A stretch of 64,000 nt of DNA from Ramlibacter pallidus (GCF_015070875.1 NZ_JADDIV010000002.1:248001-312000), one strand, 5' to 3'; positions 27,134-36,764 are shown, counted from the first letter of the stretch. The notes: generated by a model not told the origin, from the sequence alone. Made by a program: numbers and translations.

Positions 27134-28096
27134 TCAGTACTTGCGCTTCGGGAATTCCTTGGCGGCGACTTCCATCGGGAAGATGCCCTCCTCGGTGACG
27201 ATGCGCTTGGGCACCGGCTTGCCGGCGACCACGTCCTTCACGGCCTGCATCAGCTGGGGGCCGAGCAGCGGGCTGCACTCGACGCTGACGTTCAGCTTGC
27301 CCTGCATCATGGCTTCGAAGGCGCCCTTCACCGCGTCGATCGAGATGATCACGATGTCCTTGGCCGGCTTCAGCCCCGCCTCCTCGATGGCCTGGATGGC
27401 GCCGATGGCCATGTCGTCGTTGTGCGCGTAGAGCACGTTGATCTTCTTGCCCTCGGCCTTCAGGAAGGCTTCCATCACCTCCTTGCCCTTGGCACGCGTG
27501 AAGTCGCCGGTCTGGCTGCGCACGATCTTGAACTTCGGGTCCGCCTTGATGATCTCCTCGAAGCCCTTCTTGCGGTCGATGGCGGGGGCGGAGCCCACCG
27601 TGCCCTGCAGCTCGACGATGTTCACCGGGCCCTTCTCGGCCTTCATCTTCTCCACCAGCCAGCGGCCGGCCTTGCGGCCTTCCTCGGTGAAGTCCGAGCC
27701 CATGAAGCTGACCCACAGCGACTGGTCCTTCACGTTCACGGCGCGGTCGGTCAGGATCACGGGGATCTTGGCGGCCTTGGCTTCGCGCAGCACCGTCTCG
27801 AAGCCGGTCTCCACCACCGGCGAGAAGGCGATCACGTCGACCTTCTGCGCGATGAAGGAACGGATCGCCTTGATCTGGTTCTCCTGCTTCTGCTGCGCAT
27901 CCGCGAACTTCAGCTCGATGCCGGCGTCCTTGGCCGCGGACTTGATCGACTCGGTGTTGGCCGTGCGCCATTCGCTTTCGGCGCCGATCTGCGAGAAGCC
28001 CAGCACGATCTTCTTCTGGGCGAAGGCGCGGGGGATCCCGGCGGCCAGCGTGAAGGCGGCGCCGCCGGCAAGGACGGTTCTGCGGTCGAGGGTCAT
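27134..28096 (-). CDS. ytfQ: Galactofuranose/arabinose-binding periplasmic protein, YtfQ-like
   Basis: A 320-residue periplasmic binding protein of the ribose-binding fold. The signal [26 protein letters not shown] has a twin-arginine pattern. The mature sequence resembles E. coli YtfQ closely: [78 protein letters not shown] and [26 protein letters not shown]. YtfQ binds galactofuranose and, in some bacteria, arabinose. The gene is separated from ytfR, ytfT and yjfF by the chvE-gguA-gguB set, so the importer genes are interleaved. It lies 37 bases after the semialdehyde dehydrogenase. Confidence 0.92.
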   Translation of the reverse strand: MTLDRRTVLAGGAAFTLAAGIPRAFAQKKIVLGFSQIGAESEWRTANTESIKSAAKDAGIELKFADAQQKQENQIKAIRSFIAQKVDVIAFSPVVETGFETVLREAKAAKIPVILTDRAVNVKDQSLWVSFMGSDFTEEGRKAGRWLVEKMKAEKGPVNIVELQGTVGSAPAIDRKKGFEEIIKADPKFKIVRSQTGDFTRAKGKEVMEAFLKAEGKKINVLYAHNDDMAIGAIQAIEEAGLKPAKDIVIISIDAVKGAFEAMMQGKLNVSVECSPLLGPQLMQAVKDVVAGKPVPKRIVTEEGIFPMEVAAKEFPKRKY

Positions 28097-28133
28097 GGTT
28101 GTCTCCTGGTGGTTTTCGAGGGTTGTCGCCGTG

Positions 28134-29570
28134 TCACGCGCAGGTGTATGCGGTCTTCACGGTGGTGTAGAACTCCGCGGCATAGCGCCCCTGTTCGCGA
28201 GGGCCGTGGCTCGATCCCTTGCGGCCGCCGAAGGGCACGTGATAGTCCACGCCGGCCGTGGGCAGGTTGACCATCACCATGCCGGCCTGGGCGTGGCGCT
28301 TGAAGTGGGAGGCGCGCTTGAGCGAGGTCGTGCAGATGCCGGCGCACAGGCCGTAGGGCGTGTCGTTCGCCAGCGCCAGCGCATGCTCGTAGCTGTCCGC
28401 CTTGAGCACGGTGGCGACCGGCCCGAAGATCTCTTCGCGCGCGGTGCGGTGCTCCGGCGCGCCCAGCAGCAGGGCGGGGCTCATGTAGTGGCCGGCCGTC
28501 TCGCATTCCACGAGCCGCCCTCCGGCGACCAGTTCGGCGCCTTCGGCGCGGCCGATCTCCAGGTACGACTGGTTCTGTTCCAGCTGCGGCTTGCTGGCGA
28601 CGGGACCGATGTCGGTGCCCCGGGCCAGCGCCGGGCCGACCTTGAGCTGCTTCATGCGATCGCGCATGCGGCTGACGAAGCCGTCGTAGACCGTGCGTTC
28701 GACGACGAGGCGGCTGGACGCGGTGCATCGCTGGCCGGTGGAGAAGAAGGCGCCCTGCACGGCGCATTCCACCGCGCGGTCCAGGTCCGCGTCGCCCAGC
28801 ACCACCAGCGGATTCTTGCCGCCCATCTCCAGCTGCACTTTCACCCCGCGCGAGGCGACCTGCTGCCGCACCTGCGCGCCCACCGTTTCGGAGCCGGTGA
28901 AGGTGATCGCATCGACCAGCGGATGCTCGATCAGGGCCTGGCCCACCTGGCGGCCGCTGCCATTCAGGAGGTTGAACACGCCCGCCGGCAGGCCGGCGCG
29001 GCTGAGGATTTCCGCCAGCGCCCAGCCGCAGGCCGGCACCAGTTCGGCCGGCTTGAACACGACGGCGTTGCCGTACGCCAGGGCCGGCGCGATCTTCCAG
29101 GCAGGGATCGCGAGGGGAAAGTTCCACGGCGCGATGATGGCGACCACGCCCACGGGTTCGCGCGTCACGTCGACGTCGATGTCGGGACGCACCGAGGCCA
29201 CCTTGTCGCCCGTGATGCGCAGCGCCTCGCCGGCGAAGAACTTGAAGATGTTGCCGGCACGCGCCGCTTCTGCGGTGGCCTCGGCCAGCGGCTTGCCCTC
29301 CTCGCGCGCCAGCAGCGCACCGAGTTCGTCCTTCCGGGCCAGGATCTCGCTGCCCACGAAGTCCAGCGCGTCGGCACGCCGCTGCGGCGTGGACAGCGCC
29401 CACGAGGCCGCGGCGTCGTGCGCGGCCAGCACCGCCTGCTGCGCCTGGCGCGCGTCGGCCCGGGCGTATTCGGCCACCGGCGTGGCGAGGTCCGAAGGGT
29501 TCTCGCTCAAGCCGGTGGTCGCGCCGGTTTCCCAGCCGCCGTTGATGTAGTTGCGAAGGATCTCCTGCAT
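28134..29570 (-). CDS. araE: Aldehyde dehydrogenase, probable alpha-ketoglutaric semialdehyde dehydrogenase
   Basis: A 478-residue NAD(P)+-dependent aldehyde dehydrogenase. Catalytic residues are in place: Asn150 (APWNF), Glu248 (LEMGG) and Cys282 (TGQRCTASS). The sequence VGVVAIIAPWNFPLAIPAWK and the C-terminus VPFGGRKGSSHGPREQG fit the semialdehyde dehydrogenases that turn 2,5-dioxopentanoate into alpha-ketoglutarate, the last step of non-phosphorylative pentose breakdown. The start MQEILRNYINGGW is preferred to an ATG 19 codons upstream since it matches the family start. It heads the minus-strand operon that carries both sugar importers, and is divergent from the GbpR-like gene. Substrate assignment rests on context. 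araE here is the Azospirillum enzyme, not the E. coli transporter of the same name. Confidence 0.87.
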   Translation of the reverse strand: MQEILRNYINGGWETGATTGLSENPSDLATPVAEYARADARQAQQAVLAAHDAAASWALSTPQRRADALDFVGSEILARKDELGALLAREEGKPLAEATAEAARAGNIFKFFAGEALRITGDKVASVRPDIDVDVTREPVGVVAIIAPWNFPLAIPAWKIAPALAYGNAVVFKPAELVPACGWALAEILSRAGLPAGVFNLLNGSGRQVGQALIEHPLVDAITFTGSETVGAQVRQQVASRGVKVQLEMGGKNPLVVLGDADLDRAVECAVQGAFFSTGQRCTASSRLVVERTVYDGFVSRMRDRMKQLKVGPALARGTDIGPVASKPQLEQNQSYLEIGRAEGAELVAGGRLVECETAGHYMSPALLLGAPEHRTAREEIFGPVATVLKADSYEHALALANDTPYGLCAGICTTSLKRASHFKRHAQAGMVMVNLPTAGVDYHVPFGGRKGSSHGPREQGRYAAEFYTTVKTAYTCA

Positions 29571-29805
29571 CGGCTCTGCTTCTTTGAAGTGGAGCGGATG
29601 GTAGGAAGGTGCGGGAAGTGCCGCCAATAGTTATTCGGCGCGTTGCCATACGGGAATTCGCATCCATGAAAACCCGTAGTGGCCGGCGTCTCCCAGGGGA
29701 GATCGGCCCGTTCCATGTCCTCCGCGATACGCGCGGGATGGCTTCGCACCGCCGAGCCATATACAGTTTGCTATCGATGAGGCGCCCAAGAAGAAGCACT
29801 TTGCA
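29571..29805. promoter_or_regulatory. Divergent promoter region of the sugar locus
   Basis: The 235-base gap lies between the dehydrogenase (leftward) and the LysR gene (rightward) and must hold the promoters of both arms. It is less GC-rich than the flanks. A partial dyad cgccaata-gt-tattcggcg (29622-29640, with one bulged base) lies about 50 bases before the dehydrogenase start, and an AT-richer stretch ATATACAGTTTGCTAT lies about 40 bases before the LysR start. These fit a regulator dyad and a promoter, but neither is proved by sequence alone. Confidence 0.45.
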
Positions 29806-30768
29806 ATGATCAATTACAGCCACTGGTTCATCCGGGCGCGCCTGAAGACGCGGCAGCTGCTGCTGCTGGTTTCGCTGGCGGAGGAAGGCAACATCCACCG
29901 CGCCGCCGAAGTGCTCAACATGACGCAGCCGGCCGCCTCCAAGCTGTTGAAGGACCTGGAGGACGTGCTCGGCGTCCCGCTGTTCGAGCGCCTGCCACGC
30001 GGCATGCGGCCCACGGTCTACGGCGAGGCCATGATCCGGCACGCGCGCGTGGCCCTGTCGAGCCTGAACCAGGCGCACGACGAAGTGCAGGCGCTCAAGA
30101 CCGGCCAGTTCGGCCAAGTGAGCGTGGGCGCGATCACCACCCCGGGCATCGTGCTGCTGCCGCAGGCGATCTCGCGGGTGAAGCAGACGCACCCGACGCT
30201 GCGCATTTCGCTGCAGGTGGAAGGCAGCGACGTGCTGATGGAACGCATGGAACAGGGCAAGATCGACCTGCTGGTGGCGCGGCTCTTCGCCAAGCACGAC
30301 AAGTCGAGCGTGCGCTTCGAGGCGCTGGCGGAGGAGCCGGTGGTCGCCGTGGTCCGCCCCGGGCATCCGCTGCTCGCGCTGCACCAGCCCACGCTGCGCG
30401 ACCTGAGCGGCTGCGGCTGGATCGTCCCGCCCGAGGGCAGCGTCATGCGGCACCGCTTCGACCTGATGTTCAGCGAAGCCGGCCTGCAGGCGCCCACCAA
30501 CCTGATCGAGACCAGTTCCCTGCTGTTCGTCACCAAGATGATCGGCGAAGGCGACCTGGTGGGTCTGCTGGCCGGCGACGTCGGACGCTATTACGAGCGG
30601 CACAACGTGGTGCGCGTGCTGCCGGCGGAGCTGCCCTGCCGCATGGACGCCTTCGGCCTCATCACCCGCACCGACCGGCCGCTGTCGCCGGCCGCCCACG
30701 TGATGCTGGATGCGATCAAGGCCGCGTCGGCGGAGTTGTACGGCGTGGCGCTCGAGGCCGGCATCTAG
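29806..30768 (+). CDS. gbpR: LysR family regulator, GbpR-like
   Basis: A 320-residue LysR regulator. The DNA-binding domain (about 12-72) includes LKTRQLLLLVSLAEEGNIHRAAEVLNMTQPAASKLLKDLE, and the effector domain starts GQVSVGAITTPGIVLLPQ. The N-terminal arm and the TQPAASKLL recognition helix are like GbpR of Agrobacterium and Azospirillum, which controls galactose/arabinose-binding protein genes. It is divergent from the dehydrogenase and importer operon and is followed in the same direction by the catabolic enzymes, so it probably regulates both arms. Effector likely a sugar; gene name by similarity and context. Confidence 0.85.
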   Translation: MINYSHWFIRARLKTRQLLLLVSLAEEGNIHRAAEVLNMTQPAASKLLKDLEDVLGVPLFERLPRGMRPTVYGEAMIRHARVALSSLNQAHDEVQALKTGQFGQVSVGAITTPGIVLLPQAISRVKQTHPTLRISLQVEGSDVLMERMEQGKIDLLVARLFAKHDKSSVRFEALAEEPVVAVVRPGHPLLALHQPTLRDLSGCGWIVPPEGSVMRHRFDLMFSEAGLQAPTNLIETSSLLFVTKMIGEGDLVGLLAGDVGRYYERHNVVRVLPAELPCRMDAFGLITRTDRPLSPAAHVMLDAIKAASAELYGVALEAGI

Positions 30769-30878
30769 GACGCCTGCCATGTCCATTCCGGTATCGCAGC
30801 GGCCCAAGAACTCATTGGTGCCGCGGCCGCGATCGCCCTAGTCTCCGGTTCCCAAGCACGACCGGAGGCCGCATAGCG

Positions 30879-32609
30879 ATGACCGACCGCAAACCCCTGC
30901 GCTCGGCCCAGTGGTTCGGGACAGCCGACAAGAACGGCTTCATGTACCGCAGCTGGATGAAGAACCAGGGCATCCCGGACCACGAGTTCCAGGGCAAGCC
31001 CATCATCGGGATCTGCAACACGTGGTCCGAGCTGACCCCGTGCAATGCCCACTTCCGCAAGATCGCGGAACACGTCAAGCGCGGCGTGCTGGAGGCCGGC
31101 GGCTTCCCGGTGGAGTTCCCCGTCTTCTCCAACGGCGAATCGAACCTGCGGCCGACCGCGATGCTCACGCGCAACCTCGCCTCCATGGACGTCGAGGAGG
31201 CGATCCGCGGCAACCCGATCGACGCCGTGGTGCTGCTGGCCGGCTGCGACAAGACCACCCCGGCGCTGATGATGGGCGCGGCCAGCTGCGACCTGCCCGC
31301 CATCGTCGTCAGCGGCGGGCCGATGCTCAATGGCAAGCTGCAAGGACGCAACATCGGCTCCGGTACGGCCGTGTGGCAGCTGCACGAATCGCTCAAGGCC
31401 GGTGAGATCGACCTGCACCAGTTCCTGGCCGCCGAATCGGGCATGTCGCGCTCGGCCGGCACCTGCAACACCATGGGCACGGCCTCCACGATGGCGTGCA
31501 TGGCCGAAGCGCTGGGTGCCGCCCTGCCGCACAACGCCGCCATCCCCGCCGTGGACGCGCGCCGCTACGTGCTGGCGCACATGTCCGGCATCCGCATCGT
31601 GCAGATGGTGCAGGAAGACCTGCGCCTGTCGCGCATCCTCACGCGCGCCGCCTTCGAGAACGCGATCCGCGCCAATGCCGCCATCGGCGGCTCGACCAAC
31701 GCGGTGATCCACCTCAAGGCGATCGCCGGCCGCATGGGCGTGCCGCTGGAGCTGGAGGACTGGACGCGCATCGGGCGCGGCGTGCCGACGCTGGTGGACC
31801 TGATGCCTTCGGGCCGCTTCCTGATGGAGGAGTTCTATTACGCCGGCGGGTTGCCGGCCGTGCTGCGCCGCCTGGGCGAGAACGGCCTGCTGCCGCATCC
31901 CGATGCGCTCACCGTCAACGGCCGCAGCCTGTGGGACAACGTGCGCGAGGCCCCCAACTACGACGAGGAGGTGATCCGCCCGCTGGCCAAGCCCCTCATC
32001 GCCGACGGCGGCATCCGCGTGCTGCGCGGCAACCTGGCGCCGCGCGGCGCGGTGCTCAAGCCCTCGGCCGCCTCGCCCCACCTGCTCAAGCACCGCGGCC
32101 GGGCGGTGGTGTTCGAGGACTTCGACGACTACAAGGCACGCATCGCCGACGAGTCGCTCGAAGTCGACGAAGGCTCGATCCTCGTGCTGAAGAACTGCGG
32201 CCCGCGCGGCTATCCCGGCATGGCCGAGGTCGGCAACATGGGCCTGCCGCCCAAGCTGCTGCGCAAGGGTGTGAAGGACATGGTGCGCATCAGCGACGCC
32301 CGCATGAGCGGCACCGCCTACGGCACCGTCGTGCTGCACGTCGCGCCGGAGGCCGCCGCCGGCGGGCCGCTCGCGGCCGTGCGCAACGGCGACTGGATCG
32401 CGCTCGACTGCGACGCCGGCAGCCTGCAGCTGGAGATTTCCGAGGCCGAGCTGGCGGACCGGCTGGCCGTCCCGGCGCCGTCCTCCGCCCCCAAGGGCGG
32501 CGGCTACGCCCGCCTCTACGTCGACCACGTGCTGCAGGCCGACGAAGGCTGCGACTTCGACTTCCTCGTCGGTTGCCGCGGCGCCGAGGTTCCCCGCCAC
32601 TCGCACTGA
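30879..32609 (+). CDS. araC: L-arabinonate (aldonate) dehydratase, IlvD/Edd family
   Basis: A 576-residue dehydratase of the IlvD/Edd family that turns L-arabinonate into 2-dehydro-3-deoxy-L-arabinonate. Iron-sulphur cluster ligands are visible at Cys55 (LTPCNAH), Cys123 (LAGCDKTTP) and Cys196 (AGTCNTMGT). Length and sequence follow the Rhizobium L-arabinonate dehydratase closely, for example FYYAGGLPAVLRRLGE, KNCGPRGYPGMAEVGNMGLPPKLL and SDARMSGTAYGTVVLH. It begins 110 bases after the LysR gene and may have its own promoter. It could also accept D-fuconate or D-galactonate-type acids. The name araC is that of the Azospirillum pathway and should not be confused with the AraC regulator. Confidence 0.9.
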   Translation: MTDRKPLRSAQWFGTADKNGFMYRSWMKNQGIPDHEFQGKPIIGICNTWSELTPCNAHFRKIAEHVKRGVLEAGGFPVEFPVFSNGESNLRPTAMLTRNLASMDVEEAIRGNPIDAVVLLAGCDKTTPALMMGAASCDLPAIVVSGGPMLNGKLQGRNIGSGTAVWQLHESLKAGEIDLHQFLAAESGMSRSAGTCNTMGTASTMACMAEALGAALPHNAAIPAVDARRYVLAHMSGIRIVQMVQEDLRLSRILTRAAFENAIRANAAIGGSTNAVIHLKAIAGRMGVPLELEDWTRIGRGVPTLVDLMPSGRFLMEEFYYAGGLPAVLRRLGENGLLPHPDALTVNGRSLWDNVREAPNYDEEVIRPLAKPLIADGGIRVLRGNLAPRGAVLKPSAASPHLLKHRGRAVVFEDFDDYKARIADESLEVDEGSILVLKNCGPRGYPGMAEVGNMGLPPKLLRKGVKDMVRISDARMSGTAYGTVVLHVAPEAAAGGPLAAVRNGDWIALDCDAGSLQLEISEAELADRLAVPAPSSAPKGGGYARLYVDHVLQADEGCDFDFLVGCRGAEVPRHSH

Positions 32610-32647
32610 GTGCATCATCCCGCCTGTCGCATCGCACGGAGCCTGCC

Positions 32648-33412
32648 ATGTCCTTTTCCGCCCTCTACCCCAGCCTGCGCGACCGCGTCGTCCTCGTCAC
32701 CGGCGGCGCCACCGGCATCGGCGCCTGCCTGGTCGAGAACTTCGCCGCGCAGGGCGCGCGCGTGGGCTTCATCGACATCGACGTGAACGCCGGGCTGGCG
32801 CTGGCCGAGCGCCTGGCCGGCAGCGCGCACGCGCCGCTGTTCCTCGAAACCGATCTCACCGACATCGCGGCGCTGGACCGCGCCGTCGCGCAGGTGCGCG
32901 AACGCTTCGGCCCGATCCGCGTGCTCCTGAACAACGCCGCCAACGACCGCCGCCACACGATCCAAGAAACGACGTCGGACGCATGGGACGCCAGCGTCGC
33001 CGTCAACCTGAAGCACCAGTTCTTCGCCGCCCGCGCGGTGTGCGAAGGCATGCGCGAGGCCGGCGGCGGCTCGATCGTGAACTTCGGCTCCATGAGCTGG
33101 ATGGCCAAGCAGGCCGGCCTGCCCGTCTATGAGACCTGCAAGGCCGCGGTGCAGGGCCTCACGCGCAGCCTGGCGCGCGAGCTCGGGCCGGCCAACATCC
33201 GCGTCAACACGCTGGTGCCGGGCTGGGTGATGACGGACAAGCAGCTGCGCCTGTGGGTCGACGACGCCGGGCGTGCCGAGATCGCGCGCAACCAGTGCAT
33301 CAACCAGCCCCTGCAGCCGGAACACATCGCGGCGATGGCCCTGTTCCTCGCCGCCGACGACAGCGCCATGTGCACGGCGCAGGACTTCATCGTCGACGGG
33401 GGCTGGGTTTGA
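32648..33412 (+). CDS. SDR family sugar 1-dehydrogenase (probable L-arabinose/D-galactose dehydrogenase)
   Basis: A 254-residue classical short-chain dehydrogenase. The nucleotide motif TGGATGIG is at 18-25, NNAAN near 95-99, catalytic Ser148, Tyr161 and Lys165 (YETCK). In this operon the missing step is oxidation of L-arabinose to its lactone, so it is the best candidate for that. In Azospirillum this step uses a Gfo/Idh/MocA enzyme instead, which would make this a non-orthologous replacement. It lies 38 bases after the dehydratase and its stop overlaps the lactonase start (TTGA). Specificity for arabinose or galactose cannot be seen. Confidence 0.85.
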   Translation: MSFSALYPSLRDRVVLVTGGATGIGACLVENFAAQGARVGFIDIDVNAGLALAERLAGSAHAPLFLETDLTDIAALDRAVAQVRERFGPIRVLLNNAANDRRHTIQETTSDAWDASVAVNLKHQFFAARAVCEGMREAGGGSIVNFGSMSWMAKQAGLPVYETCKAAVQGLTRSLARELGPANIRVNTLVPGWVMTDKQLRLWVDDAGRAEIARNQCINQPLQPEHIAAMALFLAADDSAMCTAQDFIVDGGWV

Positions 33413-34296
33413 ACGCAGCGCTGCGGGTCGACGCCCGCGCCACCCTCGGCGAATGCCCGCTGTGGTGCGAGCGCAGCGCCAGCCTCTGGTGGACCGACAT
33501 CCAGAGCTGCACGCTCAGCCGCTGGCGGCCGGCCGACGGCAGCCTGCGGCACTGGACGCTGCCGGACCGCGTGGGCAGCTTCGCGTTCTGTGCGGGCGAT
33601 GACCGCCTGCTGCTGGGCCTGGCCACCGGCATCGCCCTCTTCCATCCCGAGACCCAAGCGCTCTCGCCGATCGTGCCGCTGGACGCACCGCCGGCGGAAG
33701 GCCTGCGCATCAACGACGGCCGCTGCGACCGCGAGGGCCGGTTCGTCTTCGGGATGTTCAACACGGCCGAAGCGCCGGTCGGGCATTTCTACCGCGTGCA
33801 CGGCGACCTGCGCATCGAACGCCTGCCGCTTCCGCCCGCCGGCGTGGCCAACAGCATCGCCTTCAGCCCCGACGGCCGGACGATGTACTACGCGGATTCG
33901 CCGACCCGCACGATCTTCCGTGCCGACTACGCCGCCGACGGCCGCGTGGGCGCGCCACGCGTGTTCGTGACGCTTGCGGCCAGCGAAGGCTACCCCGACG
34001 GGTCGACCGTGGACGCGAACGGCGGCCTCTGGAACGCGCAGTGGGAGGGCGGGTGCGTCGTGCGCTACGACAGCGAAGGCCGCGAGACCGCCCGCATCGC
34101 CCTGCCCGCCACGCGGCCGACCTGTCCCGCCTTCGGCGGCACCACCCTCGACACGCTCTACGTCACTTCGGCGCGCATCGGGCTGCGGCCCGAGGCCCTC
34201 GCGCAGCAACCCGCCGCCGGCGGGGTGCTCGAGATGCAGCCCGGCTGGCACGGGCTGCCCGAATCGCGCTTCGTCCTTGCAGGAACCCGACCATGA
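33409..34296 (+). CDS. araB: SMP-30/gluconolactonase family lactonase (probable L-arabinolactonase)
   Basis: A 295-residue six-bladed beta-propeller of the SMP-30/gluconolactonase family. Metal ligands of the family are in place: Glu15 (LGECPLW), Asn102 (RINDGRCD), Asn148 (ANSIAFSPD) and Asp197 (GYPDGSTVD). It opens the sugar lactone to the aldonate, the step between the dehydrogenase and the dehydratase. The start is a TTG overlapping the preceding stop; this gives the expected short N-terminus before LGECPLW, and no ATG or GTG occurs earlier in a useful place. Its end overlaps the next gene (ATGA). Confidence 0.87.
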   Translation: MNAALRVDARATLGECPLWCERSASLWWTDIQSCTLSRWRPADGSLRHWTLPDRVGSFAFCAGDDRLLLGLATGIALFHPETQALSPIVPLDAPPAEGLRINDGRCDREGRFVFGMFNTAEAPVGHFYRVHGDLRIERLPLPPAGVANSIAFSPDGRTMYYADSPTRTIFRADYAADGRVGAPRVFVTLAASEGYPDGSTVDANGGLWNAQWEGGCVVRYDSEGRETARIALPATRPTCPAFGGTTLDTLYVTSARIGLRPEALAQQPAAGGVLEMQPGWHGLPESRFVLAGTRP

Positions 34297-35219
34297 CCCG
34301 CCCCACGCCCCGCTACCAAGGCGTCTTTCCCGTCGTGCCGACCACCTTCGGCGCCGACGGCGCGCTGGACCTCGAAAGCCAGAAGCGCTGCCTCGACTTC
34401 ATGATCGAGGCCGGCGCCGATGGCCTGTGCATCCTGGCGAACTTCTCCGAGCAGTTCAGCCTCTCCGATGAGGAAAGGCGCGTGCTCACCGACACCATGC
34501 TGCAGCACGTGGCCGGCCGCGTGCCCGTGATCGTGACCACCACGCACTTCGGCACGCGGGTGTGCGTGGAACGCTGCCGCCATGCGGAGCAGGCCGGCGC
34601 GGCGATGGTGATGGTGATGCCGCCGTACCACGGCGCCACGTTGCGCGTGACGGAGCCGCAGATCCATGCGTTCTTCGCCGCGCTCTCCGATGCCCTCACG
34701 ATCCCGATCATGATCCAGGACGCGCCCATCAGCGGCACGCCGCTGTCCGCCGCCTTCCTCGCGCGCATGGCGCAGGAGCTGCCGCGGGTGCGCTACTTCA
34801 AGATCGAGACAGCCGGCGCGGCCGGCAAGCTGCGCCAGCTGATCGAGCTGGGCGGCGACGCGATCGAAGGTCCGTGGGACGGCGAGGAAGGCATCACGCT
34901 GCTGCCGGACCTGGAGGCCGGCGCCACCGGCGCGATGACCGGCGGCGGCTTTCCCGACGGCATCCGCCAGATCATGGACCCGTGGCGCGCGGGCCGGCAC
35001 GAGGAGGCTGCCCTGGCGTACCAGCGCTGGCTGCCCCTCATCAACTACGAGAACCGGCAGTGCGGCATCCTCACGGCCAAGGCGCTGATGAAGGAAGGCG
35101 GCGTCATCGCCTGCGAGGACCCGCGCCATCCCTTCCCGTCGCTGCACCCGGCGGCACGCGAGGGCCTGATCCGGACCGCGCGCCGGCTGGACCCGCTCGT
35201 GCTGCGCTGGGCGAAGTAG
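34293..35219 (+). CDS. araD: 2-keto-3-deoxy-L-arabinonate dehydratase (DHDPS/NAL family)
   Basis: A 308-residue class I aldolase-fold enzyme of the dihydrodipicolinate synthase family. The Schiff-base Lys is probably Lys170 in RYFKIETAG. The Tyr of the DHDPS YN-x-P motif is replaced by QDAPISG, as in the 2-keto-3-deoxy-L-arabinonate dehydratases of Azospirillum, which make 2,5-dioxopentanoate; a dihydrodipicolinate synthase is therefore unlikely. GEEGITLLPDLEAGATGAMTGG is a further family mark. Its start overlaps the lactonase stop. It ends the rightward operon, and its product feeds the semialdehyde dehydrogenase at 28134-29570. Confidence 0.89.
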   Translation: MTRPTPRYQGVFPVVPTTFGADGALDLESQKRCLDFMIEAGADGLCILANFSEQFSLSDEERRVLTDTMLQHVAGRVPVIVTTTHFGTRVCVERCRHAEQAGAAMVMVMPPYHGATLRVTEPQIHAFFAALSDALTIPIMIQDAPISGTPLSAAFLARMAQELPRVRYFKIETAGAAGKLRQLIELGGDAIEGPWDGEEGITLLPDLEAGATGAMTGGGFPDGIRQIMDPWRAGRHEEAALAYQRWLPLINYENRQCGILTAKALMKEGGVIACEDPRHPFPSLHPAAREGLIRTARRLDPLVLRWAK

Positions 35220-35259
35220 CTTCACCTGGCTGCGTTCAAGGCGGTCGCAAGAAGCCTCG

Positions 35260-35760
35260 TCACCGGCGGGACGACTCCCTCGCCGCCGGCTGGCAGATCA
35301 GCGGCTGGATCCTGCGGAACGCGCGCGGCGCGGCTTTCTCCCACGGCCACGCGCCGGCCGTGCTGGGGATCACCACCTGCACCACCGGGTAGCCGAAGTC
35401 GCCGTACAGCCGGTTGCAGGCGAACATGAAGTTCGCGGCCTTGCGCGGCGAAGCAGGCTCGACGTAGACCGGGAAGCCCTCGAGGAATCCGCGGTACGCC
35501 ACGCCCGGGCGGAACTTCTTGCCCGCGCGCACCTGCCGGTTGTACTCGTTGACCACCCAAGCGCCCAGCTTCGGCGAGAGCCCGAACACGATCACTTCCG
35601 GATGCCCGCTGTCCATGGCGATGCCGACGGAATAGCTGAAGGGCGCCTCGTCGCCGTCCGGATCGAACACCGAGAGGACGAAGCAGCCGTACTCCGCGAT
35701 GCTGCTGCCGATGTGGTTTTCGTGCGCCGCGCGTTGGGCTCGGGTGAATCGCTGGGTCAT
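35260..35760 (-). CDS. DUF4262 domain-containing protein
   Basis: A 166-residue protein of the DUF4262 family. Typical features are the start of the domain at HENHIGSSIAEYGCFVLSVFDPDG, then FSYSVGIAMDSGHPEVIVFGL (the 'friendly' glycine-Pro motif of the family), a central RGFLEGFPVYVEP and NRLYGDFGYPVVQVVIP. It looks like a small soluble protein with no export signal. The function of the family is not known. It is convergent with the arabinose operon, with 40 bases between the stops. Confidence 0.85.
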   Translation of the reverse strand: MTQRFTRAQRAAHENHIGSSIAEYGCFVLSVFDPDGDEAPFSYSVGIAMDSGHPEVIVFGLSPKLGAWVVNEYNRQVRAGKKFRPGVAYRGFLEGFPVYVEPASPRKAANFMFACNRLYGDFGYPVVQVVIPSTAGAWPWEKAAPRAFRRIQPLICQPAARESSRR

Positions 35761-35992
35761 CGATGCGATGTTGTCTCCGTGGGGGAGGGTCGAGCATAAC
35801 GAAGAGAAAGGTCACCGCTGTCCAGCTCCCGGCCGTTCACGACCTAGCGGGTCATAGACCTGGTGGTTAAGCTTGGACGCTGGCGCGCAGTCGGCCGAGT
35901 CCGACTGCAGCGGTGGATGCCGGCGGACAGCCCCGCCCCCACGGCTGACCTCAAAGTGCAAGGCCATGCCTAGACCGCGAAGAGGAAACGCC

Positions 35993-36691
35993 GTGCACGC
36001 CATCTTCCGCCTGCCGCTGCTGTCCGCCGCCGCCCTGCTGTTCGCCGAACCGCTGTTCGCCATCGCGGAGTCGCCGATGCCCGACCCGATCGCGCCCGCC
36101 GTGATCGGCCGGCCGCTCGACCAGCTCGGTGCGCTGAAGAACGTGCGCCCGAAAGCCATCCCGTCGAAGCCGGCGCCCGCCAAGCGGGTGGCGGCGAAGC
36201 CCGCCGCGGCCAAGCCCCTCGCGGTGGCGCCGCAGCACGCGGCCGTGACCACGGCCACCCTGGGCGCGGCGGCCGCGGTGGCCGCACCGGCGCCGGCATC
36301 CACCGCGCCGCGCGAGGCCAAGCAGGCCGTGGACGACCGCGCCGATCCCAACACGCGCCTGAGCGAAGTGGGCGAGGGCAAGCGCCTGGCGCGCAAGCCG
36401 CTCGGCGAAGGCGCCTACATCGCCGCGCGGCACCGCAACGCCGTGCACAAGTACTACGAGCAGCACCCGGTGATGCGGCCGGCCGTGAAGTGGAAGATCG
36501 GCGAGCCGGTGCCGCGCGACGCGGTGGCGGCGCTGGTCCCGCGCGGCGTGCTGGCCGTCCTGCCGCCGGCGCCCCCGGGGCACACCTACGTCGAGCTGGG
36601 CGGCGAGGTGGTGCTGGTGGCCACCGGGTCCCGCATGGTGGTGGACGGCGTCAGCCGCACCCGCACGGAGACGGCGCAACTCACGCGCTAG
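35993..36691 (+). CDS. Exported RcnB/CigR-like protein with Ala/Pro-rich linker
   Basis: A 232-residue exported protein. The GTG at 35993 is chosen because AGAGGAAA sits just upstream and it gives a clean signal peptide ([27 protein letters not shown]). A Lys/Ala/Pro-rich stretch follows (about 55-105). The C-terminal domain (about 155-225) has [52 protein letters not shown], the pattern of RcnB/CigR proteins (basic-YR-x-G-x-LP, then PPPxGxxWVRxGxxxxLV). RcnB acts in metal homeostasis; CigR-type proteins in inhibition of virulence systems. I cannot place it further. It is flanked by unrelated genes. Confidence 0.72.
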   Translation: MHAIFRLPLLSAAALLFAEPLFAIAESPMPDPIAPAVIGRPLDQLGALKNVRPKAIPSKPAPAKRVAAKPAAAKPLAVAPQHAAVTTATLGAAAAVAAPAPASTAPREAKQAVDDRADPNTRLSEVGEGKRLARKPLGEGAYIAARHRNAVHKYYEQHPVMRPAVKWKIGEPVPRDAVAALVPRGVLAVLPPAPPGHTYVELGGEVVLVATGSRMVVDGVSRTRTETAQLTR

Positions 36692-36764
36692 CCTCCTTCG
36701 CATTCCCGCGCGGCATGGCGCACGGCGCCAAACGTCATGCCGCACGCCGCATGGCACGGTCACC

